64,000 bases of DNA from Verrucomicrobiota bacterium (GCA_026397915.1 JAPLTX010000051.1:101640-165639); one strand, 5' to 3'; positions 8,841 through 18,086 are shown, numbered from the stretch's first letter. Made by a program: numbers and translations. The notes: generated from the sequence alone by a model not told the origin.

Positions 8841-9965
8841 ATGAAACGTTTCCTCTTCATCTTGATTCTGGCCGCGCTGGCCTGCCAGCCGGCCTTCGCC
8901 CAGTGGCTCTCCATCACCAACGTCACCGCAAAGCTCGGAGACTCCGAGATGGGCGGGCCGTTCTTCAAGATCGAGTATGAACTCGCCGTGAAGGACATCT
9001 CGCGCGCCGCGCCGGCGTATGTGTTCGTTCGCTACCGCGAGAGCGCGACCTCGGGTTGGAGGTTGATCCCGCAAACGGCGTTGCGCGGCGACCACGACAT
9101 TGTGGAGTCCGCCGGCAAGAAAAAGATGTTCTGGTGGGGCCTTGGCTCGCTCGGCTTGGCCAACGCGTCGCAACTCGAAGTCCGCGTGCGCGGCATCCGC
9201 ATGGTTCGCGTGCCGGGCGGCGCGTTCAAGATGAATGTTGTCCTCGGTGGGGGCTTCGACGAATCGAAACCTCAGATCGAGCCTACCACGCTGCCAACGT
9301 TCTGGATGGCGAAATACGAAACCACCGTCGGCATGTATGCCGATTACCTCAACGAGACCGGCAAGGGCGGCAGCGGCTGGCACAAACACATGACCAACCC
9401 CGAGCGCTGTGGCATCACGCACAACCCCGGCGACACCTACGCCGTCGCGCCGGGCCGCGAGAAGTTCCCCATCAACTACGTCTCATGGTATGACGCCGCC
9501 GGATTTCTGGACTGGTGTGGCCTGCGGCTGCCGTCGGAGGCGGAATGGGAGAAGACATTGCGCGGCGGCCTCTACCTCGACGGCGACGAATCGAAGAAAG
9601 CGCCGAACCCGAAACCGGAACGGAAATATCCCTGGGGCGACGAAGCGCCCGACACCGGCGGCGTGTGGCGTTGCAACGGCGAGGGCGACGCGGACGGCTT
9701 CCCGGAACTCGCACCGGTGGGCAGCTTCGATAAGTTCAACAGCCCCTACGGCGCGTGCGACATCGTCGGCAACGCCGCCGAGTGGACGCTCGACTGGTAT
9801 TCGACCTCGTTCCACGCCGGCCTCGACGGCTACCGGATGATTCGCGGCGGTTCCTTCATGGACCCGCCCGCCGGCTGCGACGCCGTCACCGGTGCCACCC
9901 AGTTGCCCGTCAAGCGCAGCAGCATCACCGGCTTCCGCGGCCTGCGCGACGCCTGGACCGAGTAG
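8841..9965 (+). CDS. Secreted SUMF1/formylglycine-generating enzyme-like protein
   Basis: A 374-residue protein with a Sec signal peptide (MKRFLFILILAALACQPAFA), a beta-rich N-terminal domain, and a C-terminal SUMF1/FGE-sulfatase domain shown by MAKYETTVGMYADYLN, NYVSWYDAAGFLDWCGLRLPSEAEWE, YPWGD, DIVGNAAEWTLDWY and RMIRGGSF. The catalytic cysteine pattern of true formylglycine-generating enzymes is not clearly present; only a Cys in PPAGCDAV is near the place. It is therefore probably a binding or structural member. An in-frame TTG at 8823 lies ahead; the ATG at 8841 begins the signal peptide. Confidence 0.88.
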   Translation: MKRFLFILILAALACQPAFAQWLSITNVTAKLGDSEMGGPFFKIEYELAVKDISRAAPAYVFVRYRESATSGWRLIPQTALRGDHDIVESAGKKKMFWWGLGSLGLANASQLEVRVRGIRMVRVPGGAFKMNVVLGGGFDESKPQIEPTTLPTFWMAKYETTVGMYADYLNETGKGGSGWHKHMTNPERCGITHNPGDTYAVAPGREKFPINYVSWYDAAGFLDWCGLRLPSEAEWEKTLRGGLYLDGDESKKAPNPKPERKYPWGDEAPDTGGVWRCNGEGDADGFPELAPVGSFDKFNSPYGACDIVGNAAEWTLDWYSTSFHAGLDGYRMIRGGSFMDPPAGCDAVTGATQLPVKRSSITGFRGLRDAWTE

Positions 9966-10112
9966 CGCGGTAAATACCAATCGCTGACAGCTTTTTCTCG
10001 CCGCCCCCACCGATCCTGAAGGTGAGCAGGACGCAGTGGGTGGATTATTGGCCGGAAGAGCGCCCATAAAATTGAACTTTCGGCACGCTCGCGCTGTCTC
10101 TATAGTCACCCT

Positions 10113-11108
10113 ATGGCTACAGAGAAAAGCATCAGCGAACTCACGGAACTCATTCGCCAGGAAAGCGCCTTTGTCACGGCGATCCAGAGCGAATTGAGCA
10201 AAGTCATCGTCGGTCAGCGTTACATGATCGAGCGGCTGCTCATCGGCCTGCTCGCCAACGGCCATGTGCTGCTGGAAGGCGTGCCTGGCCTTGCCAAGAC
10301 GCTCGCGGTCAAATCGCTCGCGTCGGTCATCAACACCCGGTTCCAGCGCATCCAGTTCACGCCGGACCTGCTGCCCGCCGACCTCGTCGGCACGCTCATC
10401 TACAACCCGCGCGACGGCACGTTCTCGGTCAAGCGCGGCCCGGTGTTTGCCAACATCATTCTCGCCGACGAAATCAACCGCGCGCCCGCCAAGGTCCAGA
10501 GCGCGTTGCTGGAGGCAATGCAGGAGAGGCAGGTGACCATCGGCGACCAGACCTTCAAGCTGGAGGAGCCGTTTCTGGTGCTTGCCACGCAAAACCCGAT
10601 CGAGCAGGAAGGCACGTATCCGTTACCCGAGGCGCAGGTGGACCGCTTCATGCTCAAGATCGAGATCACTTATCCCACCAAGCAGGAGGAGCGGCAGATT
10701 CTCGACGCCCGCGCGTTCACCTCAACGCCGGTGGAACTCAAGCCCATCATCGGCCCCGACGATATCCTCCGCGCCCGCAAGGTGGTGGACCAGATTTACA
10801 TGGACGAGAAGGTCAAGAACTACGTCGTGGACATCGTCCACGCCACGCGCGACCCGAAGGCCTACAAGATAGACGTGGCCGGCCTGATCGAATACGGCGC
10901 CTCGCCGCGCGCGACAATTTTCCTGACGCTCGCCGCCAAGGCGAGCGCGTTCCTGCACGGCCGCGGCTACGTCACGCCGCAGGACATCAAGAGCATCGGC
11001 ATGGACGTGCTGCGCCACCGCGTCATCCCGACCTACGAGGCCGAGGCCGAGGACGTGACGAGCGAGGACATCGTGAAACGCATCTTCGACGAAGTGCCGG
11101 TGCCGTAA
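10113..11108 (+). CDS. moxR: MoxR family AAA+ ATPase
   Basis: A 331-residue MoxR-type ATPase, a chaperone-like AAA+ protein that acts on vWA-domain partners. The Walker A is GVPGLAKT (about residues 55-62), Walker B ILADEINRAP, sensor 1 VLATQNPIEQEGTYPLPEAQ with the MoxR-specific stretch DRF, and sensor 2 in GASPRATI. It is the first gene of the Bat operon; the following DUF58 and vWA genes are its expected substrates. A TATAGT hexamer lies some 20 bp upstream of the start and may be a -10 box, but no good -35 is at the right distance. Confidence 0.96.
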   Translation: MATEKSISELTELIRQESAFVTAIQSELSKVIVGQRYMIERLLIGLLANGHVLLEGVPGLAKTLAVKSLASVINTRFQRIQFTPDLLPADLVGTLIYNPRDGTFSVKRGPVFANIILADEINRAPAKVQSALLEAMQERQVTIGDQTFKLEEPFLVLATQNPIEQEGTYPLPEAQVDRFMLKIEITYPTKQEERQILDARAFTSTPVELKPIIGPDDILRARKVVDQIYMDEKVKNYVVDIVHATRDPKAYKIDVAGLIEYGASPRATIFLTLAAKASAFLHGRGYVTPQDIKSIGMDVLRHRVIPTYEAEAEDVTSEDIVKRIFDEVPVP

Positions 11109-11112
11109 ATGA

Positions 11113-11196
11113 ATTTTGGATTTTGGATTGCCGATTTTGGATTGCCGCAGAAGGCAGTCCTCAATCCAAAATCCAGAATCTAAAATCCAAAATCGA
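11113..11196. repeat. heptanucleotide repeat pair between moxR and the DUF58 gene
   Basis: Left arm 11113-11147 consists of five 7-bp units (ATTTTGG or ATTGCCG); right arm 11162-11196 consists of five units related to AAATCCA. The arms are roughly complementary, so the transcript could form a long imperfect hairpin. The right arm ends at the start codon of the DUF58 gene (11197). Confidence 0.9.
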
Positions 11197-12072
11197 ATGC
11201 TTCCCCGCAACATCATCAAGAAGATCCGGCAGATCGAGATCAGCACCCGCCGCGCCGTCAACGACGTGCTGGGCGGACAGTATCACAGCGTCTTCAAGGG
11301 CCGCGGCATGGAGTTCAGTGAGGTCCGCGAATACCAGCCCGGCGACGACATCCGCACGATTGACTGGAACGTCACGGCGCGCATGGGCCATCCGTTCATC
11401 AAAAAGTTCACCGAAGAGCGCGAACTGACCGTCATGTTGCTGGTGGACGTGAGCGGCTCGGAGATTTTTGGCAGCGTGCGCCAGCTCAAGAACGAACTCG
11501 CCGCCGAGGTCGCCGCGGTGCTGGCGTTCTCAGCCATCCGCAACAACGACAAGGTCGGCCTGATCATGTTCAGCGATGACATCGAGCTGTTCGTGCCGCC
11601 GAAGAAAGGCAAGACGCACGTCTTGCGCGTTATCCGCGAAATCCTCTACTTCACACCGAAGGGCCGCCGCACGGACATTCCTGCCGCGCTGCGGTTTCTC
11701 GAACAGATCACGGCGCACCATAGTGTCACGTTCCTGTTGTCGGACTTCATCGCCGACGACTGTCAGAAGATGCTGCGCGTGGCGAACCAGCGGCACGACA
11801 TGGTGGCCGTCGCCATCACCGACCCGCGCGAGATCGAAATACCCCCTATTGGCATCGTGGAGTTGGAAGACGCCGAGACCGGTAGCCGCGTGCTGCTAGA
11901 CACCTCGCACGAGCCAACGCGGCGGAACTTCTGGGAGACGGCCATCCGCCGCCAACGCGAGCGCGCGCAGATGTTGCGGAATTGCGGCGTGGACCTGGTC
12001 GAACTGCGCACCGACGAGCCGTATTTGAAACCGTTGATCAAGTTCTTCAGGATGAGGGAAGCGAGACACTGA
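11197..12072 (+). CDS. DUF58 domain protein (vWA-like, MoxR partner)
   Basis: A 291-residue cytoplasmic protein with the DUF58 signature: EVREYQPGDDIRTIDWNVTAR (about residues 44-64) followed by a vWA-like domain with DVSGSEIFGS, a degenerate MIDAS. DUF58 proteins are standard partners of MoxR ATPases. The start at 11197 follows the heptamer repeats; the upstream frame is open only because the repeat lacks stops. No clear Shine-Dalgarno is visible, since the repeat occupies that position, which suggests translational coupling or structure-dependent initiation. Confidence 0.94.
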   Translation: MLPRNIIKKIRQIEISTRRAVNDVLGGQYHSVFKGRGMEFSEVREYQPGDDIRTIDWNVTARMGHPFIKKFTEERELTVMLLVDVSGSEIFGSVRQLKNELAAEVAAVLAFSAIRNNDKVGLIMFSDDIELFVPPKKGKTHVLRVIREILYFTPKGRRTDIPAALRFLEQITAHHSVTFLLSDFIADDCQKMLRVANQRHDMVAVAITDPREIEIPPIGIVELEDAETGSRVLLDTSHEPTRRNFWETAIRRQRERAQMLRNCGVDLVELRTDEPYLKPLIKFFRMREARH

Positions 12073-12112
12073 TTCTCAATTCGAGGAAGAACAAATCACC
12101 AACCACGAATCT

Positions 12113-12688
12113 GTGAATACGAACGACATCCACGACATCAAGCCCGATGTCCTCATCCTGCCGCCGTGGTGGGTGTGGGCGGCGCTTGCGCTGGCGGTGG
12201 CGGCGGTGGTGCTCGTGGTGTGGCTGGTCTTGCGCAAACGCCGGCAGGAGGCGAAGGAAACATTCGTGCCGCGACAGAACGCAGTCGAGGAGGCGCGCGA
12301 GCGGCTGGATGCGGCACGGAAGTTGATGCTGGCGAGCGAGATCGAGGCGTTTTACATCGCAGTGTCCGACGCGGTGCGGCAATACATCGAGCGGCAGTTT
12401 CGTCTTCGTGCGGCGGAGCAGACCACCGAGGAATTCTTGCAGGACATGGCGCGATCACAACGGTTGCGGCCGACGCACAAGGAACTGCTCACAGATTTTC
12501 TGACGCAGTGCGACCTGGTGAAGTTCGCCCGCTTCCGGCCGGGGCCGAAGGAAATGGAAGCCGCGCTGGCGGCGGCGACGCGGTTCGTGGATGAAACCGT
12601 GCCGCAGGAAATAGTCCCGGGTTCCGGTTCCAAGACTGAAACTCCGGAATCTGCTGGCCAGACGCCTGCGGCTACACCGCAATCTTGA
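12113..12688 (+). CDS. DUF4381-type membrane protein of the Bat operon
   Basis: A 191-residue protein with one membrane helix (about residues 19-42) after a short N-terminus that ends in LPPWW, as in DUF4381 proteins of MoxR/Bat operons. The soluble part is helical, and the tail is rich in Thr, Ala and Pro. It starts with GTG at 12113, 40 bp after the DUF58 gene, and ends 4 bp before batA. It is probably cytoplasmic beyond the helix and works with the vWA proteins, but no biochemical role is established for the family. Confidence 0.85.
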   Translation: MNTNDIHDIKPDVLILPPWWVWAALALAVAAVVLVVWLVLRKRRQEAKETFVPRQNAVEEARERLDAARKLMLASEIEAFYIAVSDAVRQYIERQFRLRAAEQTTEEFLQDMARSQRLRPTHKELLTDFLTQCDLVKFARFRPGPKEMEAALAAATRFVDETVPQEIVPGSGSKTETPESAGQTPAATPQS

Positions 12689-12692
12689 ACGG

Positions 12693-13697
12693 ATGAACTT
12701 CACTTTTGCCAATCCGTGGTTGCTGCTGCTACTGGCGCTGGTGCCGCCGCTGATCTGGTGGCGGCAGCGACATCGGTGGGCGGCGGCGCTGCGGTTCTCA
12801 GCGGTCGCGCCGCTGTTGCAGTTCTCACCGTCGCCGTGGCTGCAATTGCGGCGAGGGCTGGTCGTGCTGCGCGGCGTGGCGCTGGCCTGTCTCGTGATTG
12901 CGTTCGCACGGCCGCAGAAACCGCTCGCCGAGGAGAAAGCGGTGACGGAGGGCATTGACATCGTGCTCTGCCTCGACGTGTCGGGCAGCATGCTGGCGGA
13001 GGATTTTGAAAAAGACGGCCGTCGCCGCAACCGCGTGGACACGGTCAAGGAAGTGGTGCGCGACTTCATTGTCAAACGCGCGAACGACCGCCTCGCCATG
13101 ATCGCCTTTGCCGGCCGCCCCTACACCGTGTGCCCGCTGACGCTTGACCACGAATGGCTGATCGAGGGCCTCGACCGCGTCCGTGTCGGTTTGATCGAGG
13201 ACGGCACGGCCATCGGCTCAGCGCTTGGTTCCAGCGTGAACCGCCTGCGCGACATCAAGGCCAAGAGCCGCGTCGTGGTGCTGCTCACGGACGGCTGCAA
13301 CAACGCCGGCCGGCTTTCGCCTGACGTGGCCGCCGACGCCGCGCGGGCGCTCGGCATCAAGGTTTATACCATCGGTGTGGGCACTGGCGGCATTGCGCCG
13401 ATGCCTGTGGTGGATCCGGCGGGCCGCACGCTCGGCTATCGGATGATGCAAGCCGATCTCGATGAGCCGCTGCTCAAACGCATGGCCGAGAAAACCCACG
13501 GCCAGTTTTTCCGCGCCGCCGACACGCGGCAGCTCCAGCAGATTTACGAGACGATTGACAAGCTGGAGAAGCGCAAGATCGAGGCGCCTTCCTACCGGCA
13601 GATGAACGAACTGTTCCCGTGGTTTGCGTGGCCGGGCCTGGCGCTGTTGCTGGTTGAGGTCGGGTTGGGACAAACGAGGCTGAGGAAGCTGCCATGA
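12693..13697 (+). CDS. batA: BatA-like vWA membrane protein
   Basis: A 334-residue protein with two N-terminal membrane helices (about 7-22 and 57-71), a vWA domain with complete MIDAS residues Asp95, Ser97, Ser99 (LDVSGSM) and LLTDGCNNAG, and a C-terminal helix near residues 308-325. This is the BatA/BatB architecture, named from the Bacteroides aerotolerance operon. It presumably forms an envelope complex driven by MoxR. Its last bases overlap the next start (ATGA at 13694). Confidence 0.94.
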   Translation: MNFTFANPWLLLLLALVPPLIWWRQRHRWAAALRFSAVAPLLQFSPSPWLQLRRGLVVLRGVALACLVIAFARPQKPLAEEKAVTEGIDIVLCLDVSGSMLAEDFEKDGRRRNRVDTVKEVVRDFIVKRANDRLAMIAFAGRPYTVCPLTLDHEWLIEGLDRVRVGLIEDGTAIGSALGSSVNRLRDIKAKSRVVVLLTDGCNNAGRLSPDVAADAARALGIKVYTIGVGTGGIAPMPVVDPAGRTLGYRMMQADLDEPLLKRMAEKTHGQFFRAADTRQLQQIYETIDKLEKRKIEAPSYRQMNELFPWFAWPGLALLLVEVGLGQTRLRKLP

Positions 13698-15472
13698 AAT
13701 TTGGCAACCCCATCGTCTTGAACTGGCTCTGGCTCGCGCCGCTGGTCGTGGCGTTTTTCTGGTTTGCGTGGCGTCAACGCCGCCGGGCACTGGAGTTGTT
13801 TGCCGCGCCGCACTTGTTGCCGGTGATGGTGCCAACGCTGAACGAACGGCTCGGCCTCGTGCGCGCGGCGCTCGTCACGACGGCGATCATCTCGCTCGTG
13901 TTGGCGCTGGCGCTGCCGCGTTGGGGCTACCAATGGCAGGAGGTCAAACGGCGCGGTATTGATATCTTTGTGGCGCTCGATGTTTCCCGAAGCATGCTGG
14001 CGCAGGACGTGCGGCCCAGCCGGTTGGAGCAGGCGAAGTTTGCCGTGCGTGACCTGCTCAAGATGGCCGTCGGTGACCGCGTCGGCCTGATTGCGTTCGC
14101 GGGCACGCCATTCATCTCCTGTCCGCTGACGCTCGATCATGCCGCTGTGCAACTGATGCTGGACGACATGACGCCGGATATCATTCCGCTCGGCGGCACC
14201 GACATCGCCAGCACGATCAAGGAGGCGATGCGCGGATTTGGCCGCAGTGCCGACCGCAACCGCGCGCTGATCCTTATCACCGACGGCGAGGCCACTGAAG
14301 GCGACGCGGTTTCCGCCGCCAAGACCGCCGCAAACATTGGCATCAAGATCTTTACCATCGGTATCGGCACGACCTCAGGCGAGTTGATCCCAGTGCCCGC
14401 CGAAGGAGGATCGCGCGAGTTCTTGAAGGACCGCGACGGTCGCGTGGTGCAGACCAAGCTCGACGAAGCCACGCTGCAACAGGTCGCGCTGGCCACCAAG
14501 GGCTACTACGTCCACGCTACCGCCGGCAACTTCGGCCTCGACACAATCTACCGCAACGGCATCGAGCCGATGGCGCCGAAGGATTTCGAAACCCAACTGA
14601 TGAAGCGCTTTGAGGAACGGTTCCAGTGGCCGCTTGGCCTTGCGCTGGCGCTGTTGATGGTGGAGGCGCTGCTGCGCGAGCGGCGGAAGGAAGCGCGCGG
14701 CTTTGTGTCTCAGACGGCCGGAAGCTCCCTGACCCCGGTGGTCATCCTCGCCTTCTTCCTCAACTCTTCACTCTTCACTCTTCACTCTTCACTTTCTGCC
14801 GCCGACATCACCGAGCCGCCGCCGAAGCTTTACAACGAAGGCAACGCGATCTATCGCCAGAAGCAGTTCGACGCAGCGGCGAAGGCCTACCAACAATCGT
14901 TGGTCACGCAAGACACCGCGTTGCAACAGCGCGCGTTCTACAACCTCGGCAACGCCTGCTACCGGCAGGCCGACCCGCTGGAAACGCCCGATCCCAAGCA
15001 AGCGGAAGAGCTTTTCAAGCAGGCAGTCACCTGCTACGACAGCGCGCTCGCGCTCGACCCGAAGGATGGAGATGCGGCGTTCAACAAGAAGCTTGTGGAA
15101 CTGCGACTGAAGAAACTCCAGGAGCAGCAGAAACAGCAACAGCAGCAGCAACAGAACCAGCAGCAAAAGCAGGACAAGCAACAGCAAGCTGCCCAGCAAC
15201 AGAAACAGGATCAACAACAAAAACCCGGCGAACAAAAGCAACAGCAGCAGGCGCAGCAGCAGCAACAACAACAGCCGCAGCCCAAGCCGGGCGAGAAGCC
15301 GGAGCCTGAAAAGAAGCCCGGCGACGACGATGGCCAGCCCGACAAACAGCGCGAGATGAGCGAGCAGGAGGCCAAGCTGTTGCTTGACGCGCTCCGCGAC
15401 GAAGAAAAACAATGGAAAGAGCGGAAGCCGCTGCGTAAGTTGGGCGAACGTGAGCCGGATAAGACATGGTGA
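13694..15472 (+). CDS. batB: BatB-BatC fusion: vWA protein with C-terminal TPR and Gln-rich tail
   Basis: A 592-residue protein. The BatB half (about 1-340) has two N-terminal helices, MIDAS residues Asp96, Ser98, Ser100 (LDVSRSM) and ITDGEATEGD, then a helix near 315-330. Residues 340-370 contain a second hydrophobic segment partly written by four TCTTCAC repeats, and from about 375 a TPR domain (YNEGNAIYRQKQFDAAAKAYQ; FYNLGNACYRQ) as in BatC. The tail (about 473-550) is very Gln-rich, then Lys/Pro/Glu-rich. In Bacteroides BatB and BatC are separate proteins. The start overlaps batA, and batD begins 1 bp after the stop. Confidence 0.92.
   Translation: MKFGNPIVLNWLWLAPLVVAFFWFAWRQRRRALELFAAPHLLPVMVPTLNERLGLVRAALVTTAIISLVLALALPRWGYQWQEVKRRGIDIFVALDVSRSMLAQDVRPSRLEQAKFAVRDLLKMAVGDRVGLIAFAGTPFISCPLTLDHAAVQLMLDDMTPDIIPLGGTDIASTIKEAMRGFGRSADRNRALILITDGEATEGDAVSAAKTAANIGIKIFTIGIGTTSGELIPVPAEGGSREFLKDRDGRVVQTKLDEATLQQVALATKGYYVHATAGNFGLDTIYRNGIEPMAPKDFETQLMKRFEERFQWPLGLALALLMVEALLRERRKEARGFVSQTAGSSLTPVVILAFFLNSSLFTLHSSLSAADITEPPPKLYNEGNAIYRQKQFDAAAKAYQQSLVTQDTALQQRAFYNLGNACYRQADPLETPDPKQAEELFKQAVTCYDSALALDPKDGDAAFNKKLVELRLKKLQEQQKQQQQQQQNQQQKQDKQQQAAQQQKQDQQQKPGEQKQQQQAQQQQQQQPQPKPGEKPEPEKKPGDDDGQPDKQREMSEQEAKLLLDALRDEEKQWKERKPLRKLGEREPDKTW
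14765..14792 (+). repeat. four perfect TCTTCAC repeats inside the batB-batC fusion
   Basis: Four identical 7-bp units in a row, preceded by related CTTCTTC sequence. Because 7 is not a multiple of 3 each unit is read in a different frame; together they encode the Ser/Leu/Thr/His-rich end of the hydrophobic segment that joins the BatB and BatC parts. Confidence 0.95.
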
Positions 15473-15473
15473 G

Positions 15474-17306
15474 ATGAAGGAAATCAGAAATCAGAAATCA
15501 GAAATCAGGAATCGGAAGCTATTTGGCTTCTGTCGCCTGGTTGTCGTCTTCTGTCTTCTCTTCCCCTGCCTCGCCCACGCGGCCAACTTCACCGCCTCTG
15601 TGGACCGGACGGAAGTTTCCGTCGGCGAGCAAATCCAACTTACCCTGCGTTGCGAGGACATGCCGAGCACCGGGCAGCCGCAGTTACCGCCGCTGGATGG
15701 TTTTAGTGTCGCCTACGGCGGTGCGCAAACGCAAGTGAGCATCGACAACGGTGTGCGTCACGACGCGGTCGCGCACGTTTTCTTGCTGACGCCCGCGCGC
15801 GAAGGCACGCTGGTGATCCCCGCCTTCAACTTGCAGTTGGGCAATCAGGTGCTCAGCAGTCAGCCGATTGTCATCAAGGTAGCCAAGGGCCAGATCCAAG
15901 GCGTCAACACAGAAGACGTTTTCCAGCTCAAGCTCTCCATCGCCCGCACCAACCTCTTCCTGAACGAAATGGTGCCACTGGACTTGAAGCTCTCCATCCG
16001 CAACGGCATCCGCTACCGCAGCCAGATGCCGTCCATCGCCGCGGCCGGCTTCAGCGAGATCAAATTGCCGCGCCCGGTCGAGTCGCAGGAAGTGATTGAT
16101 GGCAAATCGTTTGTCGTTTACACCTTCCGCACGCTGGCCAGCCCGATGCAAATTGGTCAGCTTGCGCTTGGTCCCGCCCAAGCCGCGCTGGACGTGTTTA
16201 TGGACTCCGGCCGCCGCCCGCGGCTGCCCGGCTTCAACGATCCGTTCTTCGAGAACTTCTTCGGCGGCGGTGGCGAGACGAAAAGAATCACCGTGACATC
16301 ACCGGCCGTGCCGGTGCGCGTGTCGCCTTTACCTGACGCCGGCAGACCGGCTGACTTCACCGGCGCAGTCGGCCGCTACGCACTCGACGTGACCGCCAAG
16401 CCTACCACGCTGCGCACAGGCGAGCCGGTGACACTCACCATCCGTGTTGTCGGCCAGGGCAATCTCGCCACGCTCGCGCCGCCGAAGTTTACGCCACCGG
16501 AAGGCTTCAAGAGCTACGAGCCGGTGGTGAAGGGCAAGCAAACCGATGAGATGGGCTATACCGGCGAGAAAATTTTCGAGCAGGTCATCGTGCCGCTGTC
16601 AGTGCGCGCGTCGGTGATCCCGCCGGTGACGTTCAGCTTCTTCGAGCCGGAGCAGGGGCGTTACCAGACACTCAGTCGCGGGCCGATCCAACTCAACGTG
16701 CAGGAGTCGCCCGCTGGCGCAACACCTGTTGTTGTCGGCGTTGCGCCCGCCGGTGCGGCGCCGCGTCCGCCGGAGAAACTCGGCGTCGGCGTCGTCTATC
16801 TCAAGCCCGACCTCGGCGCGCCCGCCCCAACCTCGGCTATGCTCTACCGGCAAACATGGTTTCTCGCCGGTCAGGGCGCGCCCGTGCTGGCGCTGATGAT
16901 CTCACTGTTTGCGCAACGCCGCCGCGCGCGGCTCCGCAGTGACATCCGCTACGCCCGCAAACGTCGCGCCTACGGCAACGCCCAGCGTCGGCTCGCCGAA
17001 GCCGAGCGGCTGTTGCACACGGGCCAGAGCCAAGGCGCGGCGTTCTACGCGACACTGTTCAAGACACTGCAAGATTACCTCGGCGACCGGCTGAACCTGC
17101 CGTCGTCTGGCATCACCAGCAACATCATCGAGGAGCAACTCCGTCCACGCGCCTTGCCGCCGGAGATTTGCCAGGCGTTGAAGGAAGTGTTCGCCGCCTG
17201 CGACGCCGCACGGTTCGCCCCGAACATACAAGGCAAGGTGGATCGCGAGCGACTAGTGAAAATCGTGCGTGAGGTCATCGTGGCGATGGAGAAGTTGTCA
17301 TTGTGA
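15474..17306 (+). CDS. batD: BatD-like protein
   Basis: A 610-residue protein of the BatD (oxygen tolerance) family: an N-terminal signal segment, several beta-sandwich domains (opening ANFTASVDRTEVSVGEQIQL), a membrane helix near residues 455-475 and a helical cytoplasmic end. The first 16 residues (KEIRNQKSEIRN...) are encoded by AAATCAG repeats, and the following hydrophobic signal (LVVVFCLLFPCLAHAA) partly by the complementary repeat. The ATG at 15474 is the only sensible start: it lies 1 bp after the batB stop. The N-terminus is unusually long and basic for a signal peptide. Confidence 0.92.
   Translation: MKEIRNQKSEIRNRKLFGFCRLVVVFCLLFPCLAHAANFTASVDRTEVSVGEQIQLTLRCEDMPSTGQPQLPPLDGFSVAYGGAQTQVSIDNGVRHDAVAHVFLLTPAREGTLVIPAFNLQLGNQVLSSQPIVIKVAKGQIQGVNTEDVFQLKLSIARTNLFLNEMVPLDLKLSIRNGIRYRSQMPSIAAAGFSEIKLPRPVESQEVIDGKSFVVYTFRTLASPMQIGQLALGPAQAALDVFMDSGRRPRLPGFNDPFFENFFGGGGETKRITVTSPAVPVRVSPLPDAGRPADFTGAVGRYALDVTAKPTTLRTGEPVTLTIRVVGQGNLATLAPPKFTPPEGFKSYEPVVKGKQTDEMGYTGEKIFEQVIVPLSVRASVIPPVTFSFFEPEQGRYQTLSRGPIQLNVQESPAGATPVVVGVAPAGAAPRPPEKLGVGVVYLKPDLGAPAPTSAMLYRQTWFLAGQGAPVLALMISLFAQRRRARLRSDIRYARKRRAYGNAQRRLAEAERLLHTGQSQGAAFYATLFKTLQDYLGDRLNLPSSGITSNIIEEQLRPRALPPEICQALKEVFAACDAARFAPNIQGKVDRERLVKIVREVIVAMEKLSL
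15481..15570. repeat. AAATCAG heptamer tract at the start of batD
   Basis: Four AAATCAG units plus GAATCGG occupy 15481-15515. A looser 7-bp periodic arm in the opposite sense (TCTTCTG, TCTTCTC) follows around 15548-15570. Both arms lie inside the signal-peptide region of batD. Confidence 0.88.
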
Positions 17307-18076
17307 GAACGATTGCATCCATCTTGGCGTTGGTGCTGGCTGCGTCGGCATGGGCTGCCGACGCGCCGGCGGCGTTCCGCGAGGCCGCAGCACTCTACGA
17401 CCAGGGCCAGTTCGATCAAGCCATCGCACGTTACGAATCGCTCATCGCCGCCGGCGTGCGTAGTGCCAACCTTTACTTCAACCTCGGCAACGCTCACTTC
17501 AAAGCCGGCCATCTCGGCCGCGCCATCCTCAACTTCGAGCGCGCCCACCAACTCGAACCGCGCGACCGCGACGTGGATGGCAACCTTGGTTTCGTCGAGA
17601 AGCAAACGAAAGCCTACGACGCCGCTGCCGCCGGCGGTTGGTCCGCGTGGCTTGCAGGCGCACGCGACAGCCTTACAACGGACGAGTGGACATGGCTGGT
17701 CGTCGCGTGCTACTGGCTGGCAATGCTTGGCCTGATCGTGTTCATCTGGCTGCCACCAGCCATCGAGTGGCGACGCTGGTTCCGCTCCGCCGCCATCACG
17801 TTCGGTGTCATCGTGCTGCTCGCTAGCGTCGGCCTTGGCGCGAGGATTGTAATCGAAGAAGGTCCGCCGGCCGGCATCGCCATCGCGAAGGAGGTCGTCG
17901 TCCGTTTTGCGCCGGTGGACGACGGTATGCGACACTTCACCACCTACGAAGGCCAGAAACTCTGGATCGTCGGCGAGCGCCCGTCGCGGATGCAAGGCGT
18001 GCCCGGCTGGCTTGAAGTCGAACGCGCCGACGGCAAAAGAGGCTGGGTGCTTGCGGATGCGGTGGAGAAAATTTAG
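17303..18076 (+). CDS. batE: BatE-like protein: TPR, two membrane helices, SH3-like end
   Basis: A 257-residue protein with a Sec signal (residues 1-18), TPR repeats (about 22-100, with LYFNLGNAHFKAGHLGRAILNFERA), two membrane helices (about 132-150 and 165-180) and an SH3b-like C-terminus (about 195-257). This is the BatE arrangement. It starts with GTG inside the batD stop (GTGA), so it is translationally coupled and closes the operon. The neighbour cobS runs the other way with only 10 bp between the stops. Confidence 0.9.
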   Translation: MRTIASILALVLAASAWAADAPAAFREAAALYDQGQFDQAIARYESLIAAGVRSANLYFNLGNAHFKAGHLGRAILNFERAHQLEPRDRDVDGNLGFVEKQTKAYDAAAAGGWSAWLAGARDSLTTDEWTWLVVACYWLAMLGLIVFIWLPPAIEWRRWFRSAAITFGVIVLLASVGLGARIVIEEGPPAGIAIAKEVVVRFAPVDDGMRHFTTYEGQKLWIVGERPSRMQGVPGWLEVERADGKRGWVLADAVEKI

Positions 18077-18086
18077 CAACCAGCGG

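Noticed and set aside
10073..10104. Promoter TTGAAC ... TATAGT ahead of moxR
   Set aside because: Spacing of 23 bp is too long for a standard sigma-70 promoter; only the -10-like hexamer is notable.
11113..11196. CRISPR-like array
   Set aside because: Units are 7 bp, contiguous and without spacers, and no cas genes exist in the window.
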